A stretch of DNA of 45,003 nucleotides from NCBI GenBank assembly GCA_905233805.1, contig CAJOER010000002.1, positions 1 to 45,003 on the forward strand, given 5' to 3'. The first letter of the stretch is position 1. Every line of letters starts with the position of its first letter. Shown one piece after another: positions 16,214 to 25,265 of this stretch. The translations under genes were made by a program, and so were the position numbers. A model generated the notes under the pieces. The model was not told the origin of the DNA and did not search any database. It saw only the letters and a program-made list of their open reading frames with translations. The DNA comes from an uncultured Eubacterium sp. (lineage in GTDB: Bacteria; Bacillota; Clostridia; Oscillospirales; Acutalibacteraceae).

Positions 16214-18316
16214 ATGCAGAAAGTCAATATCGACAGAGCCTCGTTTAACTCAATGTACAGCGAGGACATCGTTTCCGTCTTGCGGAATATGATAAGCAAC
16301 GAGCTTAATAAGCCCGACGAAAAAGTAAATACGGAATTTGTTGACGAATGCGTAAACGCTCTGCTTGAAATTGAACAGGACAGGGATAAAACCTTCGCGG
16401 TTATAGTTCCGCTTTTTTCAAGCGAGGAATTCCTCGCGGCGATAGGAGGTAAGAAGGGTTACTTCAAAAAGCTCAATAAGTTTACAAGAGCGGCGCTTAT
16501 TGCCGCGGTTGCCGCAGCGTCAAGCGTTACGGTTAACGCCGCGGTTGAGGGCGTTACGGGAGTAAACCTTTTTAAGGAAGCGGGAGTCAGAATTCAGCAG
16601 ACCTTTGAAAAGCTGAACAATGGCGGAGGCATAGAGCACGACTATGACGATTTAGACGAATTTGAGAGAACCTCAACCTCAAAGCCGACGGAAACTACTT
16701 CGCAGCAGGAGGAGAGTATGACCGAAGAGGAAAGTAGTACACCTCAGGCGACCTCTACAACCTTGCAGAGTACAAGCCCGCAGGGCACAACCGGAGGTGC
16801 CACTCAGCCGAGAGATGAGGAGACCACGCAGGCACCCTCTTCTCCCACGCAGAGTACTACCTCACAAGGCTCAACCGGCAGCACTACGCAGCAGCCGACT
16901 CAGCCGACAACGGAGGAACCGACGGCGGAAAGCACAACGAAGAAAAGCGAAAGAAATACCACAACCTCGGTTACGCCGGCAATAGAGGAACCCGACAAGC
17001 CGAAGCCGGAAAAGGTAACGCTTAAATCGCTTGAGGCGTCGTTTGATAACTTCAAATTCGATTACGTTTACGGCGAAAAGCTGAGTTACGACGGCTTAAC
17101 GCTCACGGCGGTTTATTCCGACGGTACGAGAAAGCCGGTTGCCCTGAGCGAGTGCGATTATACTCAGTCGCTCAATATGAACACCACGGCGGACTATACG
17201 CTCAGAGTTATTTACGAAAGCTGCGTGGTTAAAATCCCGATTACGGTACGTCCCGATGAGGAGACGAGAGGCAGCGACAAATGTTCAAACGACGATTTTG
17301 AATACTTCCTCACGGACAAAGGGGCGTATATAACGAAGTATAAGGGAAGCTCAAAGAACATTGACCTCTCTTCCGTCGACTCAAACGAAGTATACGCGAT
17401 AGCCGCGGGCGTATTTGAAAACAGCGATATAGAAACGCTTTACGCGCCCGACGTTAAAAAGATATTCAAAAATGCGTTTAAAAACGCAAAAGAGCTGACG
17501 GTTGCTAATACTCAAAATGCGGAATATATAGGAGAATCGGCGTTTGAGGGCTGCGAAAAGCTCGGCAGTGCAAGCTTTAGCGATAACGCTTCAACTCTCG
17601 GAGAGAGCGCATATAAGGATTCGGGAATAAAGAGCATAAGAGTTCCCGACGGCGTAAGCAGCGTTCCCAAATCGCTTTGCGAGGGTTGTACCAAGCTTGA
17701 AACGGTTGAACTCAACGGAGCAACGAAGGTTGAAAGCAGCGCCTTTGAGGACTGCGCGGCGCTGACGCAGATAAGCGGTATGGGCGCGGTTAAGGAAATC
17801 GGCTCCTTCGCCTTCTACGGAGACGAGCTTGCAGAGATTGACGAGGCGCCGTCAGGGCTTGAAAAAGTCGGCGAAAGCGGACTCGCTTATTGTAAAAAGA
17901 TGGCGATTAAGTCGCTGCCCGATACCTTGAAAGAAATCGACGAATACTCGTTTATGTACGTAACTAAGCTTGAAACGGCTGAAATTAAAAACGGGATAAC
18001 GGTTATTCCCGCAGGCGCTTTTCAGGGCTCGCACATTAAAACGCTTACTCTCCCCGAGGGCTTAACCGCTATTGAGCAGGCGGCGTTTATGAGCACGGTT
18101 ATAAAAGAGGTTACAATCCCGAAAACTGTTAAACGAATTGAAAGCAGAGGGCTTTACGCCTTAACAAGACTTACGGTAAAATTTGAGGGCAATCCCGAAT
18201 ATATCGACGAGGACGCCTTCTATAACTACCGATATTTAAAGTTCCTTGCACACAGGGACACTAAACCCATAGAATATGCCGAGGAACATGATATAGATTA
18301 TGAAATTATTGAATAG
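16214..18316 (+). CDS. Putative transmembrane anti-sigma factor with extracellular Ig and LRR domains
   Basis: A 700-residue protein. Residues 1-88 are a small cytoplasmic domain with no signal peptide; residues 90-112 are one Ala-rich membrane segment. Then come a Thr/Ser/Gln/Pro-rich stalk (about 150-262), an Ig-like domain of the Big_3 type (about 268-346, YDGLTLTAVYSDGT) and BspA-type LRR_5 repeats to the end (about 360-700). A gene directly after an ECF sigma gene that encodes this topology is most simply its anti-sigma factor. The layout recalls Clostridium thermocellum RsgI proteins, which couple an anti-sigma domain to an outside polysaccharide sensor. The anti-sigma role is inference from position and topology. 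GGAGAG lies before the ATG. Confidence 0.65.
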   Translation: MQKVNIDRASFNSMYSEDIVSVLRNMISNELNKPDEKVNTEFVDECVNALLEIEQDRDKTFAVIVPLFSSEEFLAAIGGKKGYFKKLNKFTRAALIAAVAAASSVTVNAAVEGVTGVNLFKEAGVRIQQTFEKLNNGGGIEHDYDDLDEFERTSTSKPTETTSQQEESMTEEESSTPQATSTTLQSTSPQGTTGGATQPRDEETTQAPSSPTQSTTSQGSTGSTTQQPTQPTTEEPTAESTTKKSERNTTTSVTPAIEEPDKPKPEKVTLKSLEASFDNFKFDYVYGEKLSYDGLTLTAVYSDGTRKPVALSECDYTQSLNMNTTADYTLRVIYESCVVKIPITVRPDEETRGSDKCSNDDFEYFLTDKGAYITKYKGSSKNIDLSSVDSNEVYAIAAGVFENSDIETLYAPDVKKIFKNAFKNAKELTVANTQNAEYIGESAFEGCEKLGSASFSDNASTLGESAYKDSGIKSIRVPDGVSSVPKSLCEGCTKLETVELNGATKVESSAFEDCAALTQISGMGAVKEIGSFAFYGDELAEIDEAPSGLEKVGESGLAYCKKMAIKSLPDTLKEIDEYSFMYVTKLETAEIKNGITVIPAGAFQGSHIKTLTLPEGLTAIEQAAFMSTVIKEVTIPKTVKRIESRGLYALTRLTVKFEGNPEYIDEDAFYNYRYLKFLAHRDTKPIEYAEEHDIDYEIIE

Positions 18317-18331
18317 AAAGGAGAAGAGAAA

Positions 18332-21300
18332 ATGAAGAGGATTATTTCAATACTCCTGTCGTTAATACTTGTATTCTCTGTAATGCCGGTAAGCGCAACG
18401 GCATTTGCAGACGATACGGTAACGCTCGGAAACTCAGGCACCTGGGAAAACGGTACGTGGGAGTATAAAAAGGTTGAGGGCGCATACCGCCTTGAAATAT
18501 CGGGCGACGGCTATATGGACTCAAACGTCATTACCGATGCCAACGGAAACGAGTCAACCTTTGCCGAGTATATGGTGCAGAAAGGTGTACAAATACTCGT
18601 TGTAAAAGACGGCGTTAAATCCGTCTGCGACGATTTTATGTATATTGACGACGATACGAGCGTTCCCGTTGAGATGATTCTTTTACCTAATGACCTTGAA
18701 AGCATAGGCGAAAACGCATTCAGAAAAACTCGGTTAAGTATGCTAATGACCGAAGAGTTTTATAATGCTTTGGTAGGAATAATCAGAAGCAGAATCAGTA
18801 TGTGGATTAGTTTGACAGGCGGCGTTGACGCGGCTATCCTTAGAGCAGGGGTGAGTCTTCTTGGAAACAATGCGCAGTGCGCTATGATTCCCGGTTTTGT
18901 TACTCATATCGGAAAGTACGCCTTTGCTCAAACGACAAATTTTTACAGTCCTAATTTTATATTGCCGAAAACATTGACAGAAGTTAGTGAAGGTCTGCTT
19001 TACGGCTCAGCTGTAAAAGGTGTAATAGGATATGAGGGAATAAGGAAAATAAACAAAAAAGCTTTTGCAAACTGCCAAAGACTTGAATCATTACAAGCTT
19101 TCAGTCCGAATACCGAAATATATGAGGACGAGGATAATCCGAGCGATAACGCTTTCGGTTACAATGCCGACGGAAGCTTAAATACAAAGCTTATGCTGTT
19201 ATGTCTTGAGGGCTGGACAGCCGACGATTACGCAACGAGGCATAATTTAAAAACCAAGAGAGACAGGGCATTACCTTCGGACGAGGGGAAAATAAAGTCC
19301 GAAACCTCTGAAAACTCGCTCGCGTGGCACTACTACAAAGACGAAAACATAGTTTTTTATGAACTCTCGGATACGGATAATTCCACTGTTCGGTCTCAGT
19401 TCCGTTCCGACGCTGCTATCGTTACGGAAAGCTACGATATGTATTCTCATCTGGACGTAGATAAGGATTTAAAAGGAAACATTATAGGCATAACGCCCGT
19501 AACTATTCCTCTTGACAATGCACAGTATAACGTTGATGTGCTGTATCTTAAAGACGGTATTGAAACGCTTATGGTATCCGACGTATTTCAGGCGTTTAAC
19601 CCGAGGGCGGTAGTTCTTCCCGACAGCTTAACGACTATCGACTATGACGTATTCGGAAACTGTACGCGCCTGAAGAGCGTAACTATTCCCGATTCGGTAA
19701 CGACTATCGGCTCAAAGGTATTTATTAACTGTCCCGCGCTTGAGGGTGTAGACCTCGGTAACGGAATAACGGTTATTCCGAAGGATTTATTCTATAACTG
19801 TAAATCCCTTAAAGCGGTAAGAATAGGAACGTCAACCGAAACAATTTCACGCCGTGCGTTTTCAAACTGCGTAGGGCTTGAAAAAATCGAAATCCCCGAT
19901 AACGTTAATACCGTTGGCGTTGAGGCGTTCAACAACTGCGTTAATGCGCTTACAATAAAAATCGGCAGCGGAGTTACGAGAGTTGACAAGGACGCATTTT
20001 CGGATTGTATCAACGCCGAAAAAATATACGTGAACTCCGAGTTTTCGGCAAGAAGTAACGGTAAATATGCGTTTAACGGTACGGGAAGCTATACCGACGG
20101 CGCGGAGCTTATTTTCGGCGACAACGTAAACAAAGTTGATTTCAGCTTTTTCAAGGGCGCTAACATTAAAAGCGTAACCCTCGGCAAAAACGTAACTGAA
20201 ATTACGGGAATAGAAGACCTTGATTACCTTGAAGAGATTAAGGTTGACGATGAAAACGAAACGTTTTACGTTGAAAACGGTATACTCTACGAGGGAACGA
20301 AGCTCGTGCTTGCACCGAGAATGCTTACCGATATTATCGTTAAGTCAGGTACTACCGAAATCGGCGACGCGGCGTTTTATAAAACTCACGCAAAGAGCGT
20401 AAAGCTCCCGCAGGGAGTAACCAAAATTGGCAATTGCGCTTTCTCACAGAGCGAATACCTTAAGAGCGTAACGCTCAACAGAGGAGTAACGTCAATAGGC
20501 GAGTGCGCGTTTGAGTTCTGCACAAAGCTCAGGGCAATATATATGCCGAGTGGACTTAAAACTATCGGACGCTGCGCCTTTGAGGGCTGTACAATCCTTG
20601 CGAGCGTAATTCTTAACGAACAACTTGAGGTTATTGATTTTGATGCGTTCCGCGGCTGCGAGGCACTCAGGGGTATCGTTATTCCTCAATCGGTTCAGAG
20701 AATAGGCATCGGTGCTTTTGAGAATTGCTCGACTCTTGAATATGCCTATATATGGGACAGCGTAATTGAAGAGGACGCTTTCGCGGGTGACGAGCTCGTT
20801 GAAATCTTTACGATGCTTGCTTCAAGTCCCTACGAGTACGCAAAGTTGAACGGCATTAAATATACGTCTTATACAGACGAGGACGCGTTCTTTACCGAAG
20901 CTGCGCTCAAGCTTGACGCTGAGGCGGGATACGTAGGTTACTGCAACGGCGAGCACGGCGATATAGAATGGATTACAGTATATGAATCTGACTGCGAAAA
21001 CGACGGCTATATGATAGGCGTCTGCGAATATTGCAGCGAGGTTCTTGAGGAAAGACATATTGACGCATATGGCCACGACTACAAAAAAGTTTATGAAACC
21101 GCGCCTACCGAAACCGTAAGAGGCGGCGCTCTTTACACCTGTACTCGCTGCCACTGCTCAAAATATGAGTATTCAGGCGAACCCTCACCGAGCGGACAGA
21201 CAATTTCTACTCAGACTGTTACGGGAAGCGTTATTATTGCCAACAACAGCAACGCAACCACAGGCAGAAGCCCTGCTAAAAAAGCGTGGATAATGAACGG

Positions 21301-21682
21301 CGACAACAAACTCGCCGAAACGGATGAAAACGGTAATTTCTCGCTTACGCTTGAAAGCGGCGTATATTATCTTAAAATTCATTACGCCTTCGGTTTTGAC
21401 AGGTACTTTACCGTAGTTGTCGAGGACGAGGATATTGATTGCGGTAATATAGCAATCATAGGTGCCGACTTTAACAAAGACGGCGAAATAAACGACGAGG
21501 ATACAAGACTGTTCAGGATTGTACTCTCGGCTGTAAGAGACGACCCGTCGTATCTTGAGTACGTCGACCTTAATAACGACGGAACGATTAACGCGAAGGA
21601 TTTGGTAATCCTTAAAAATTGCAGCGGACTTAATGCTTCGGAATACGAGTATGAGGAACTGCTGTTTAAAAAGACTGCTTAG
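18332..21682 (+). CDS. Secreted BspA-type LRR protein with C-terminal dockerin
   Basis: A 1116-residue protein. Signal peptide 1-26 (MKRIISILLSLILVFSVMPV start), many LRR_5 repeats of the NCxxLKSVTIPDSVTTIG type (about 80-860), a Cys-rich region with CEYC and CTRC pairs (about 870-945), a carboxypeptidase-regulatory-like beta domain (about 955-1040), then a dockerin with two calcium loops (DFNKDGEINDED and DLNNDGTINAKD, about 1045-1105). It is probably held in or near a cohesin-bearing surface complex; BspA-type repeats often bind host or other cell-surface proteins. It starts 15 nt after the anti-sigma-like gene with AAAGGAG, so it probably shares that transcript and may be a product controlled by the sigma factor. 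Confidence 0.88.
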   Translation: MKRIISILLSLILVFSVMPVSATAFADDTVTLGNSGTWENGTWEYKKVEGAYRLEISGDGYMDSNVITDANGNESTFAEYMVQKGVQILVVKDGVKSVCDDFMYIDDDTSVPVEMILLPNDLESIGENAFRKTRLSMLMTEEFYNALVGIIRSRISMWISLTGGVDAAILRAGVSLLGNNAQCAMIPGFVTHIGKYAFAQTTNFYSPNFILPKTLTEVSEGLLYGSAVKGVIGYEGIRKINKKAFANCQRLESLQAFSPNTEIYEDEDNPSDNAFGYNADGSLNTKLMLLCLEGWTADDYATRHNLKTKRDRALPSDEGKIKSETSENSLAWHYYKDENIVFYELSDTDNSTVRSQFRSDAAIVTESYDMYSHLDVDKDLKGNIIGITPVTIPLDNAQYNVDVLYLKDGIETLMVSDVFQAFNPRAVVLPDSLTTIDYDVFGNCTRLKSVTIPDSVTTIGSKVFINCPALEGVDLGNGITVIPKDLFYNCKSLKAVRIGTSTETISRRAFSNCVGLEKIEIPDNVNTVGVEAFNNCVNALTIKIGSGVTRVDKDAFSDCINAEKIYVNSEFSARSNGKYAFNGTGSYTDGAELIFGDNVNKVDFSFFKGANIKSVTLGKNVTEITGIEDLDYLEEIKVDDENETFYVENGILYEGTKLVLAPRMLTDIIVKSGTTEIGDAAFYKTHAKSVKLPQGVTKIGNCAFSQSEYLKSVTLNRGVTSIGECAFEFCTKLRAIYMPSGLKTIGRCAFEGCTILASVILNEQLEVIDFDAFRGCEALRGIVIPQSVQRIGIGAFENCSTLEYAYIWDSVIEEDAFAGDELVEIFTMLASSPYEYAKLNGIKYTSYTDEDAFFTEAALKLDAEAGYVGYCNGEHGDIEWITVYESDCENDGYMIGVCEYCSEVLEERHIDAYGHDYKKVYETAPTETVRGGALYTCTRCHCSKYEYSGEPSPSGQTISTQTVTGSVIIANNSNATTGRSPAKKAWIMNGDNKLAETDENGNFSLTLESGVYYLKIHYAFGFDRYFTVVVEDEDIDCGNIAIIGADFNKDGEINDEDTRLFRIVLSAVRDDPSYLEYVDLNNDGTINAKDLVILKNCSGLNASEYEYEELLFKKTA

Positions 21683-21741
21683 TAAAATAACTTTTTCCAC
21701 TTTCGGTTATTTACTTTGATAGTATCAGGGCACAAAGAAAA

Positions 21742-21774
21742 GGACACAGCGGAGAAATCCGCTGTGTTCCTTTT
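21742..21774 (+). terminator. Intrinsic terminator between convergent operons
   Basis: A 9-bp perfect stem ACACAGCGG (21744-21752) / CCGCTGTGT (21759-21767), loop AGAAAT, then CCTTTTGG. It serves the 18332 gene and, with the upstream AAAGAAAAGG on the other strand, probably tadA. Confidence 0.8.
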
Positions 21775-21777
21775 GGT

Positions 21778-22224
21778 TTATTTTTCTCTTAACTTTTTAA
21801 AGAATTCACTGAGGAGGGCGGAGCACTCGTTTTCCATAATTCCGCCGAGGATTTCGGGTTTATGGTTATACGGAATACGGTTGAAATCCGCAACCGAGCC
21901 GAAGGAGCCCGCCTTGTCGTCGTATGCGCCGAAGTATACGGTTTTAATCCTTGAATTTATTATTGCTCCCGCGCACATAGGGCACGGCTCAAGGGTTACG
22001 TATAAGTCGCAGTCAAAGAGCCGCCAGCCGCCGAGCGCCTTACAGGCGTTATTAATCGCTTCAAGCTCCGCGTGGCAGAGCGCGTTTTTCTCTTTCTCGC
22101 GGCGGTTGCGCCCCGTGGTGATAATTTCGCCATTTCTGACGATTACCGCGCCGACGGGTATTTCACCCTCGTTTTTACTTTTTTCAGCCTCGCAGAGCGC
22201 GGCGCGCATATACTTATTTTCCAT
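21778..22224 (-). CDS. tadA: tRNA-specific adenosine deaminase
   Basis: A 148-residue zinc deaminase that converts A34 to inosine in tRNA-Arg(ACG). The catalytic site is complete: H51-A-E53 with E53 as proton shuttle, and P80-C81-P-M-C84 for zinc. Length and the TLEPCPMCAGAI context are typical of TadA. Last gene of a four-gene leftward operon, 3 nt after the CPBP gene. Confidence 0.95.
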   Translation of the reverse strand: MENKYMRAALCEAEKSKNEGEIPVGAVIVRNGEIITTGRNRREKEKNALCHAELEAINNACKALGGWRLFDCDLYVTLEPCPMCAGAIINSRIKTVYFGAYDDKAGSFGSVADFNRIPYNHKPEILGGIMENECSALLSEFFKKLREK

Positions 22225-22227
22225 AGT

Positions 22228-23286
22228 CTATTTATGCTTAATATAGAAGGTTGTGAGATAAATCAGCATTCCGAACGGAAGCGCAAAGCCCGGAAGAAGA
22301 CAGAGGAATTTTATTCCGAGCGAAACCTCGTAAGGCTTGTTCTCCCCGTTGTTCATTTTGGGGAGAAATTCTTTTTTTACAAGAAGATAAATTAGCGAGA
22401 TTACTGCGCAGACCGCTATTGCAATTGTTATAGCGCCGGTTACGTAAGTCGCGATTTGCTTCCCCGAAAAATAGAGGACGGCGTCATTGATAACCGAAAG
22501 GCTGTTGTTGCCCGCGTGAATTATCATAGCGGGGATAACGTTATCGGTAACTATAGTGATATAGCCGAGAACAAGGCCGACCATAAATGCAAAAATGAAC
22601 TGAATTATATTTCCGTGAATAAGGCCGAAAACTATGCTTACCGCAACTACGGCAAAGCCTTTCCCGTATTTTTTGAGAACGCCGAGCGTGCAGCACCTGA
22701 GTGCATATTCCTCAAATATTCCGGGAACTAACGCAATTGCGAAAAATGAAACCACAATTGCAAGAACGCTGTCGGGCTTTTTAAGTTCGGGCTGAGACAG
22801 CTCGTAGCCGAGCACCTCTACAAAACGGATTACGTAATTTGTAATTATATTTGCACATAAAGACGCGCCGAGTCCGAGCGCAACCCATGCGCTCATTTTA
22901 GCCGCGCCGAGCTTTTTCGTCGGAATTAACGGCCCGATGAAGCGGTTTTTCAGAATAAGCGCCATAATTGAAAACGGAACGCCGAGGGAAAGAACGTGAA
23001 CGGTAATTATGTTAAACGCGTTCTGGAATATTCCCGACTCCTCATACAGTGAGTAAAGCGAAGATTTCTGAAATGCAACGACTATCACCGACTGCACTAA
23101 AAGGAAGGCGAGGATTGCCGCGCCTATAACAACGCCGTTGACAATAAGCTCGCTGATTTCTTTTCGGCGGAGCCTGTTGATTTCAAGTTGACGGCGCATA
23201 TATTCGTTATATTGCTGTTGCTGATACGGGTTCACTCCGTTTTGGTACGGATAGTTCCCGTTTTGATTATAGGGGTATTGATACAT
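22228..23286 (-). CDS. CPBP family intramembrane metalloprotease
   Basis: A 352-residue protein with a Tyr/Gln/Asn-rich cytoplasmic N-terminus (1-30) and about eight membrane segments. The CAAX-protease/bacteriocin-processing motifs are present: E192 E193 xxx R197, H224 in GLIHGN and H257 in IIHAGNN. The family cleaves substrates within the membrane or gives self-immunity to bacteriocins; no bacteriocin gene is visible nearby and the substrate is unknown. It lies 13 nt after galU. Confidence 0.9.
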   Translation of the reverse strand: MYQYPYNQNGNYPYQNGVNPYQQQQYNEYMRRQLEINRLRRKEISELIVNGVVIGAAILAFLLVQSVIVVAFQKSSLYSLYEESGIFQNAFNIITVHVLSLGVPFSIMALILKNRFIGPLIPTKKLGAAKMSAWVALGLGASLCANIITNYVIRFVEVLGYELSQPELKKPDSVLAIVVSFFAIALVPGIFEEYALRCCTLGVLKKYGKGFAVVAVSIVFGLIHGNIIQFIFAFMVGLVLGYITIVTDNVIPAMIIHAGNNSLSVINDAVLYFSGKQIATYVTGAITIAIAVCAVISLIYLLVKKEFLPKMNNGENKPYEVSLGIKFLCLLPGFALPFGMLIYLTTFYIKHK

Positions 23287-23299
23287 TGTTTTTCCTTAC

Positions 23300-24166
23300 T
23301 CAGATTTCTAAATTATTAAGGTATTCTCTTAATTTATCCTTGATTTCGGGGTGGGAAAGACCGACCTCAATATTCGCCTGAAGAATACCGAATTTATTGC
23401 CCATATCGTAGCGCGTGCCCTCGTAATCGACGGCGATAACGCCCTTCGTCTGTGCGAGCTCCTTCATAGCATCGGTGAGCTGAAGTTCCCCGCCTGCGCC
23501 CTTGGGCGTGTGCTCAAGAATTGAAAAGATTTCCGGGGGCATAACTACTCTTCCGAGAATAGAGAAATTGCCCATAATCTCTTCTTTCTTCGGCTTTTCA
23601 ATCATATCGTCGCAGAGGTGGCAGTTGCCCTCAAGGGGAGTTGTGTGAAGCGAGCAGTATTTCATAATATCGTCGCCGAGCACCTCTTTTACGCCAACCG
23701 CGCCCTTGCCGTATTTTTCATACGCGTCAATAAGCTGCTTAGTAACGGGGTTTTCGGATATGATTACGTCGTCGCCGTAGAGAACCGCAAACGGCTCGTC
23801 GCCTACAAAATTCTTTGCGCAGAGTACGGCGTGGCCGAGACCGCCCGTTTCCTTCTGCCTGAGAAAATATACGTTGCCGAGTTTTGCAGGGGCGATAACG
23901 TCCTTTAATAAATCCGCTTTGTCGGGATTTTCGGCAAGCTTTGTTTCAAGCTCAAAGGCGTGGTCAAAATGGTCCTCAATAGCTTCCTTGCCTCTGTTCG
24001 TAATAATAAGAACCTCTTCAATTCCGCTGTTGAACGCCTCTTCAACTATATACTGAATTGCGGGCTTATCAACTATATTGAGCATTTCCTTTGGAACAGC
24101 CTTTGAAGCGGGGAGAACTCTTGTTCCGAGCCCTGCCGCGGGAATTATAGCTTTTCTTACTTTCAT
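23300..24166 (-). CDS. galU: UTP-glucose-1-phosphate uridylyltransferase
   Basis: A 288-residue protein that makes UDP-glucose from UTP and glucose 1-phosphate for surface glycans and lipid glycosylation. The nucleotide-binding N-terminus AAGLGTRVLPASKAVPKEML, the VDKPAIQY block and GGLGHAVLCAK (about 108-118) are typical of GalU. Full length. It sits 12 nt after the RING-type gene in the leftward operon. Confidence 0.95.
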   Translation of the reverse strand: MKVRKAIIPAAGLGTRVLPASKAVPKEMLNIVDKPAIQYIVEEAFNSGIEEVLIITNRGKEAIEDHFDHAFELETKLAENPDKADLLKDVIAPAKLGNVYFLRQKETGGLGHAVLCAKNFVGDEPFAVLYGDDVIISENPVTKQLIDAYEKYGKGAVGVKEVLGDDIMKYCSLHTTPLEGNCHLCDDMIEKPKKEEIMGNFSILGRVVMPPEIFSILEHTPKGAGGELQLTDAMKELAQTKGVIAVDYEGTRYDMGNKFGILQANIEVGLSHPEIKDKLREYLNNLEI

Positions 24167-24178
24167 AATTCTTCTCCC

Positions 24179-25123
24179 TTAAATCAGATTTAAAAGCATC
24201 TCAACCGCAAGAAACGCAATCAGCGGCGCAAAAATATTTACTCCGCCCTTGCTCGAAAGATAGAGCCTTCTCATCTGTTCCTGAGAGAGGTTCATATTTT
24301 CTGTATTTGCCATAGGCGAGCTGAAGGCGGCGCCGTTATCAAGCTGAATACGTACGCGCTTTATTATTGCGGTTACGGTTGATTTGTATATTTTATCGGC
24401 GGCAAGCGCCTCGGCTATACGAAGTATGAGGAGCAGTCCCATAAACGAGTACGTAATGATTACCGCCTTGTTATAATCGGTGGCAGACTGAAGAGAAAGC
24501 AGCGTGTTCTGCGCTTCAGTTGCATTGTTCTGAGCCATAAGCTCCGCAGCCTTTGTCATTATTTCCATGGTTTTCGGCGCGAATTTTGAAATTGCAAATT
24601 CCGAGCCGACAACAAGCATTACCGTAAGCGATATGAGCGAAACCGCCTGACGGTAAATCTTTCTGTAAAAATAGTAAAGCGAGCCGAAAAAGAAGGCGCC
24701 CCAGTTCCACGAAAGCTTTTTGCTTCCGTCTTCGAGCTTTTTGAATATTTTTACAAAACGGGGAGCGTTGTTCCTTACCGTTGCGGCAACGTCGCCGACG
24801 CTTTCGCCGTCGATGGTCTGGGTATCCGAATCGTAAACGGACGCAAACTGAGGTATTACAACGGTTGCGGGGGCAGGACTTTCCTGCGATTCACTCTGTT
24901 TTACCGCCTGTTTTACGGCGCTTACAAAATCGGTTTCCTTTTTATTTTCTTCGGTAAAATCAAATCCCGTTTTGTGAAGTCCTTTGTTTACGCAATGTCC
25001 GACGTAATTATAACACTCGCGGTGGTGCGGTGTGCCGCAATCGGGGCAGACTACTATATCGTCCCCGTCCTCAAAAAACTTTTTACATACCGGACATTCG
25101 ATATTTTCGTATCTTGACATCAT
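24179..25123 (-). CDS. Membrane protein with N-terminal prokaryotic RING-type zinc finger
   Basis: A 314-residue protein. The N-terminus has spaced zinc ligands C10, C13, C26, C29, H33/H34, C37 and C44 in a Prok-RING/treble-clef pattern (CPVC, CPDCGTPHHREC). A linker of about 100 residues is followed by a DUF2628-like block NWGAFFFGSLYYFYRKIYR and three or four membrane segments, the last at the C-terminus. Function unknown; the finger may bind protein or nucleic acid. Two adjacent ATG codons exist; the second (25120) has a better spacing to AAGGAG. First gene of the tadA-containing operon. Confidence 0.7.
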   Translation of the reverse strand: MMSRYENIECPVCKKFFEDGDDIVVCPDCGTPHHRECYNYVGHCVNKGLHKTGFDFTEENKKETDFVSAVKQAVKQSESQESPAPATVVIPQFASVYDSDTQTIDGESVGDVAATVRNNAPRFVKIFKKLEDGSKKLSWNWGAFFFGSLYYFYRKIYRQAVSLISLTVMLVVGSEFAISKFAPKTMEIMTKAAELMAQNNATEAQNTLLSLQSATDYNKAVIITYSFMGLLLILRIAEALAADKIYKSTVTAIIKRVRIQLDNGAAFSSPMANTENMNLSQEQMRRLYLSSKGGVNIFAPLIAFLAVEMLLNLI

Positions 25124-25164
25124 ATTCTCCTTCTGAAAATTATAAGATACACCTTAGTCTTTAT

Positions 25165-25193
25165 ATTATATAATCATAAACGCAAAAAATCAA
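25165..25193 (-). promoter_or_regulatory. Candidate sigma-A promoter of the RING/galU/CPBP/tadA operon
   Basis: Minus strand: TTGATT (25188-25193), 17-bp spacer, TATAAT (25165-25170), about 42 nt before the start. Confidence 0.6.
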
Positions 25194-25205
25194 TACTTTT
25201 TAATC

Positions 25206-25234
25206 TTGAAAAAGTCAATATAATGTTATATAAT
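25206..25234 (+). promoter_or_regulatory. Sigma-A promoter of prfB
   Basis: TTGAAA (25206-25211), exactly 17 bp, TATAAT (25229-25234), 31 nt before the prfB ATG. Confidence 0.75.
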
Positions 25235-25265
25235 TATTTATTATAAATTTATTCGGAGTTATACA

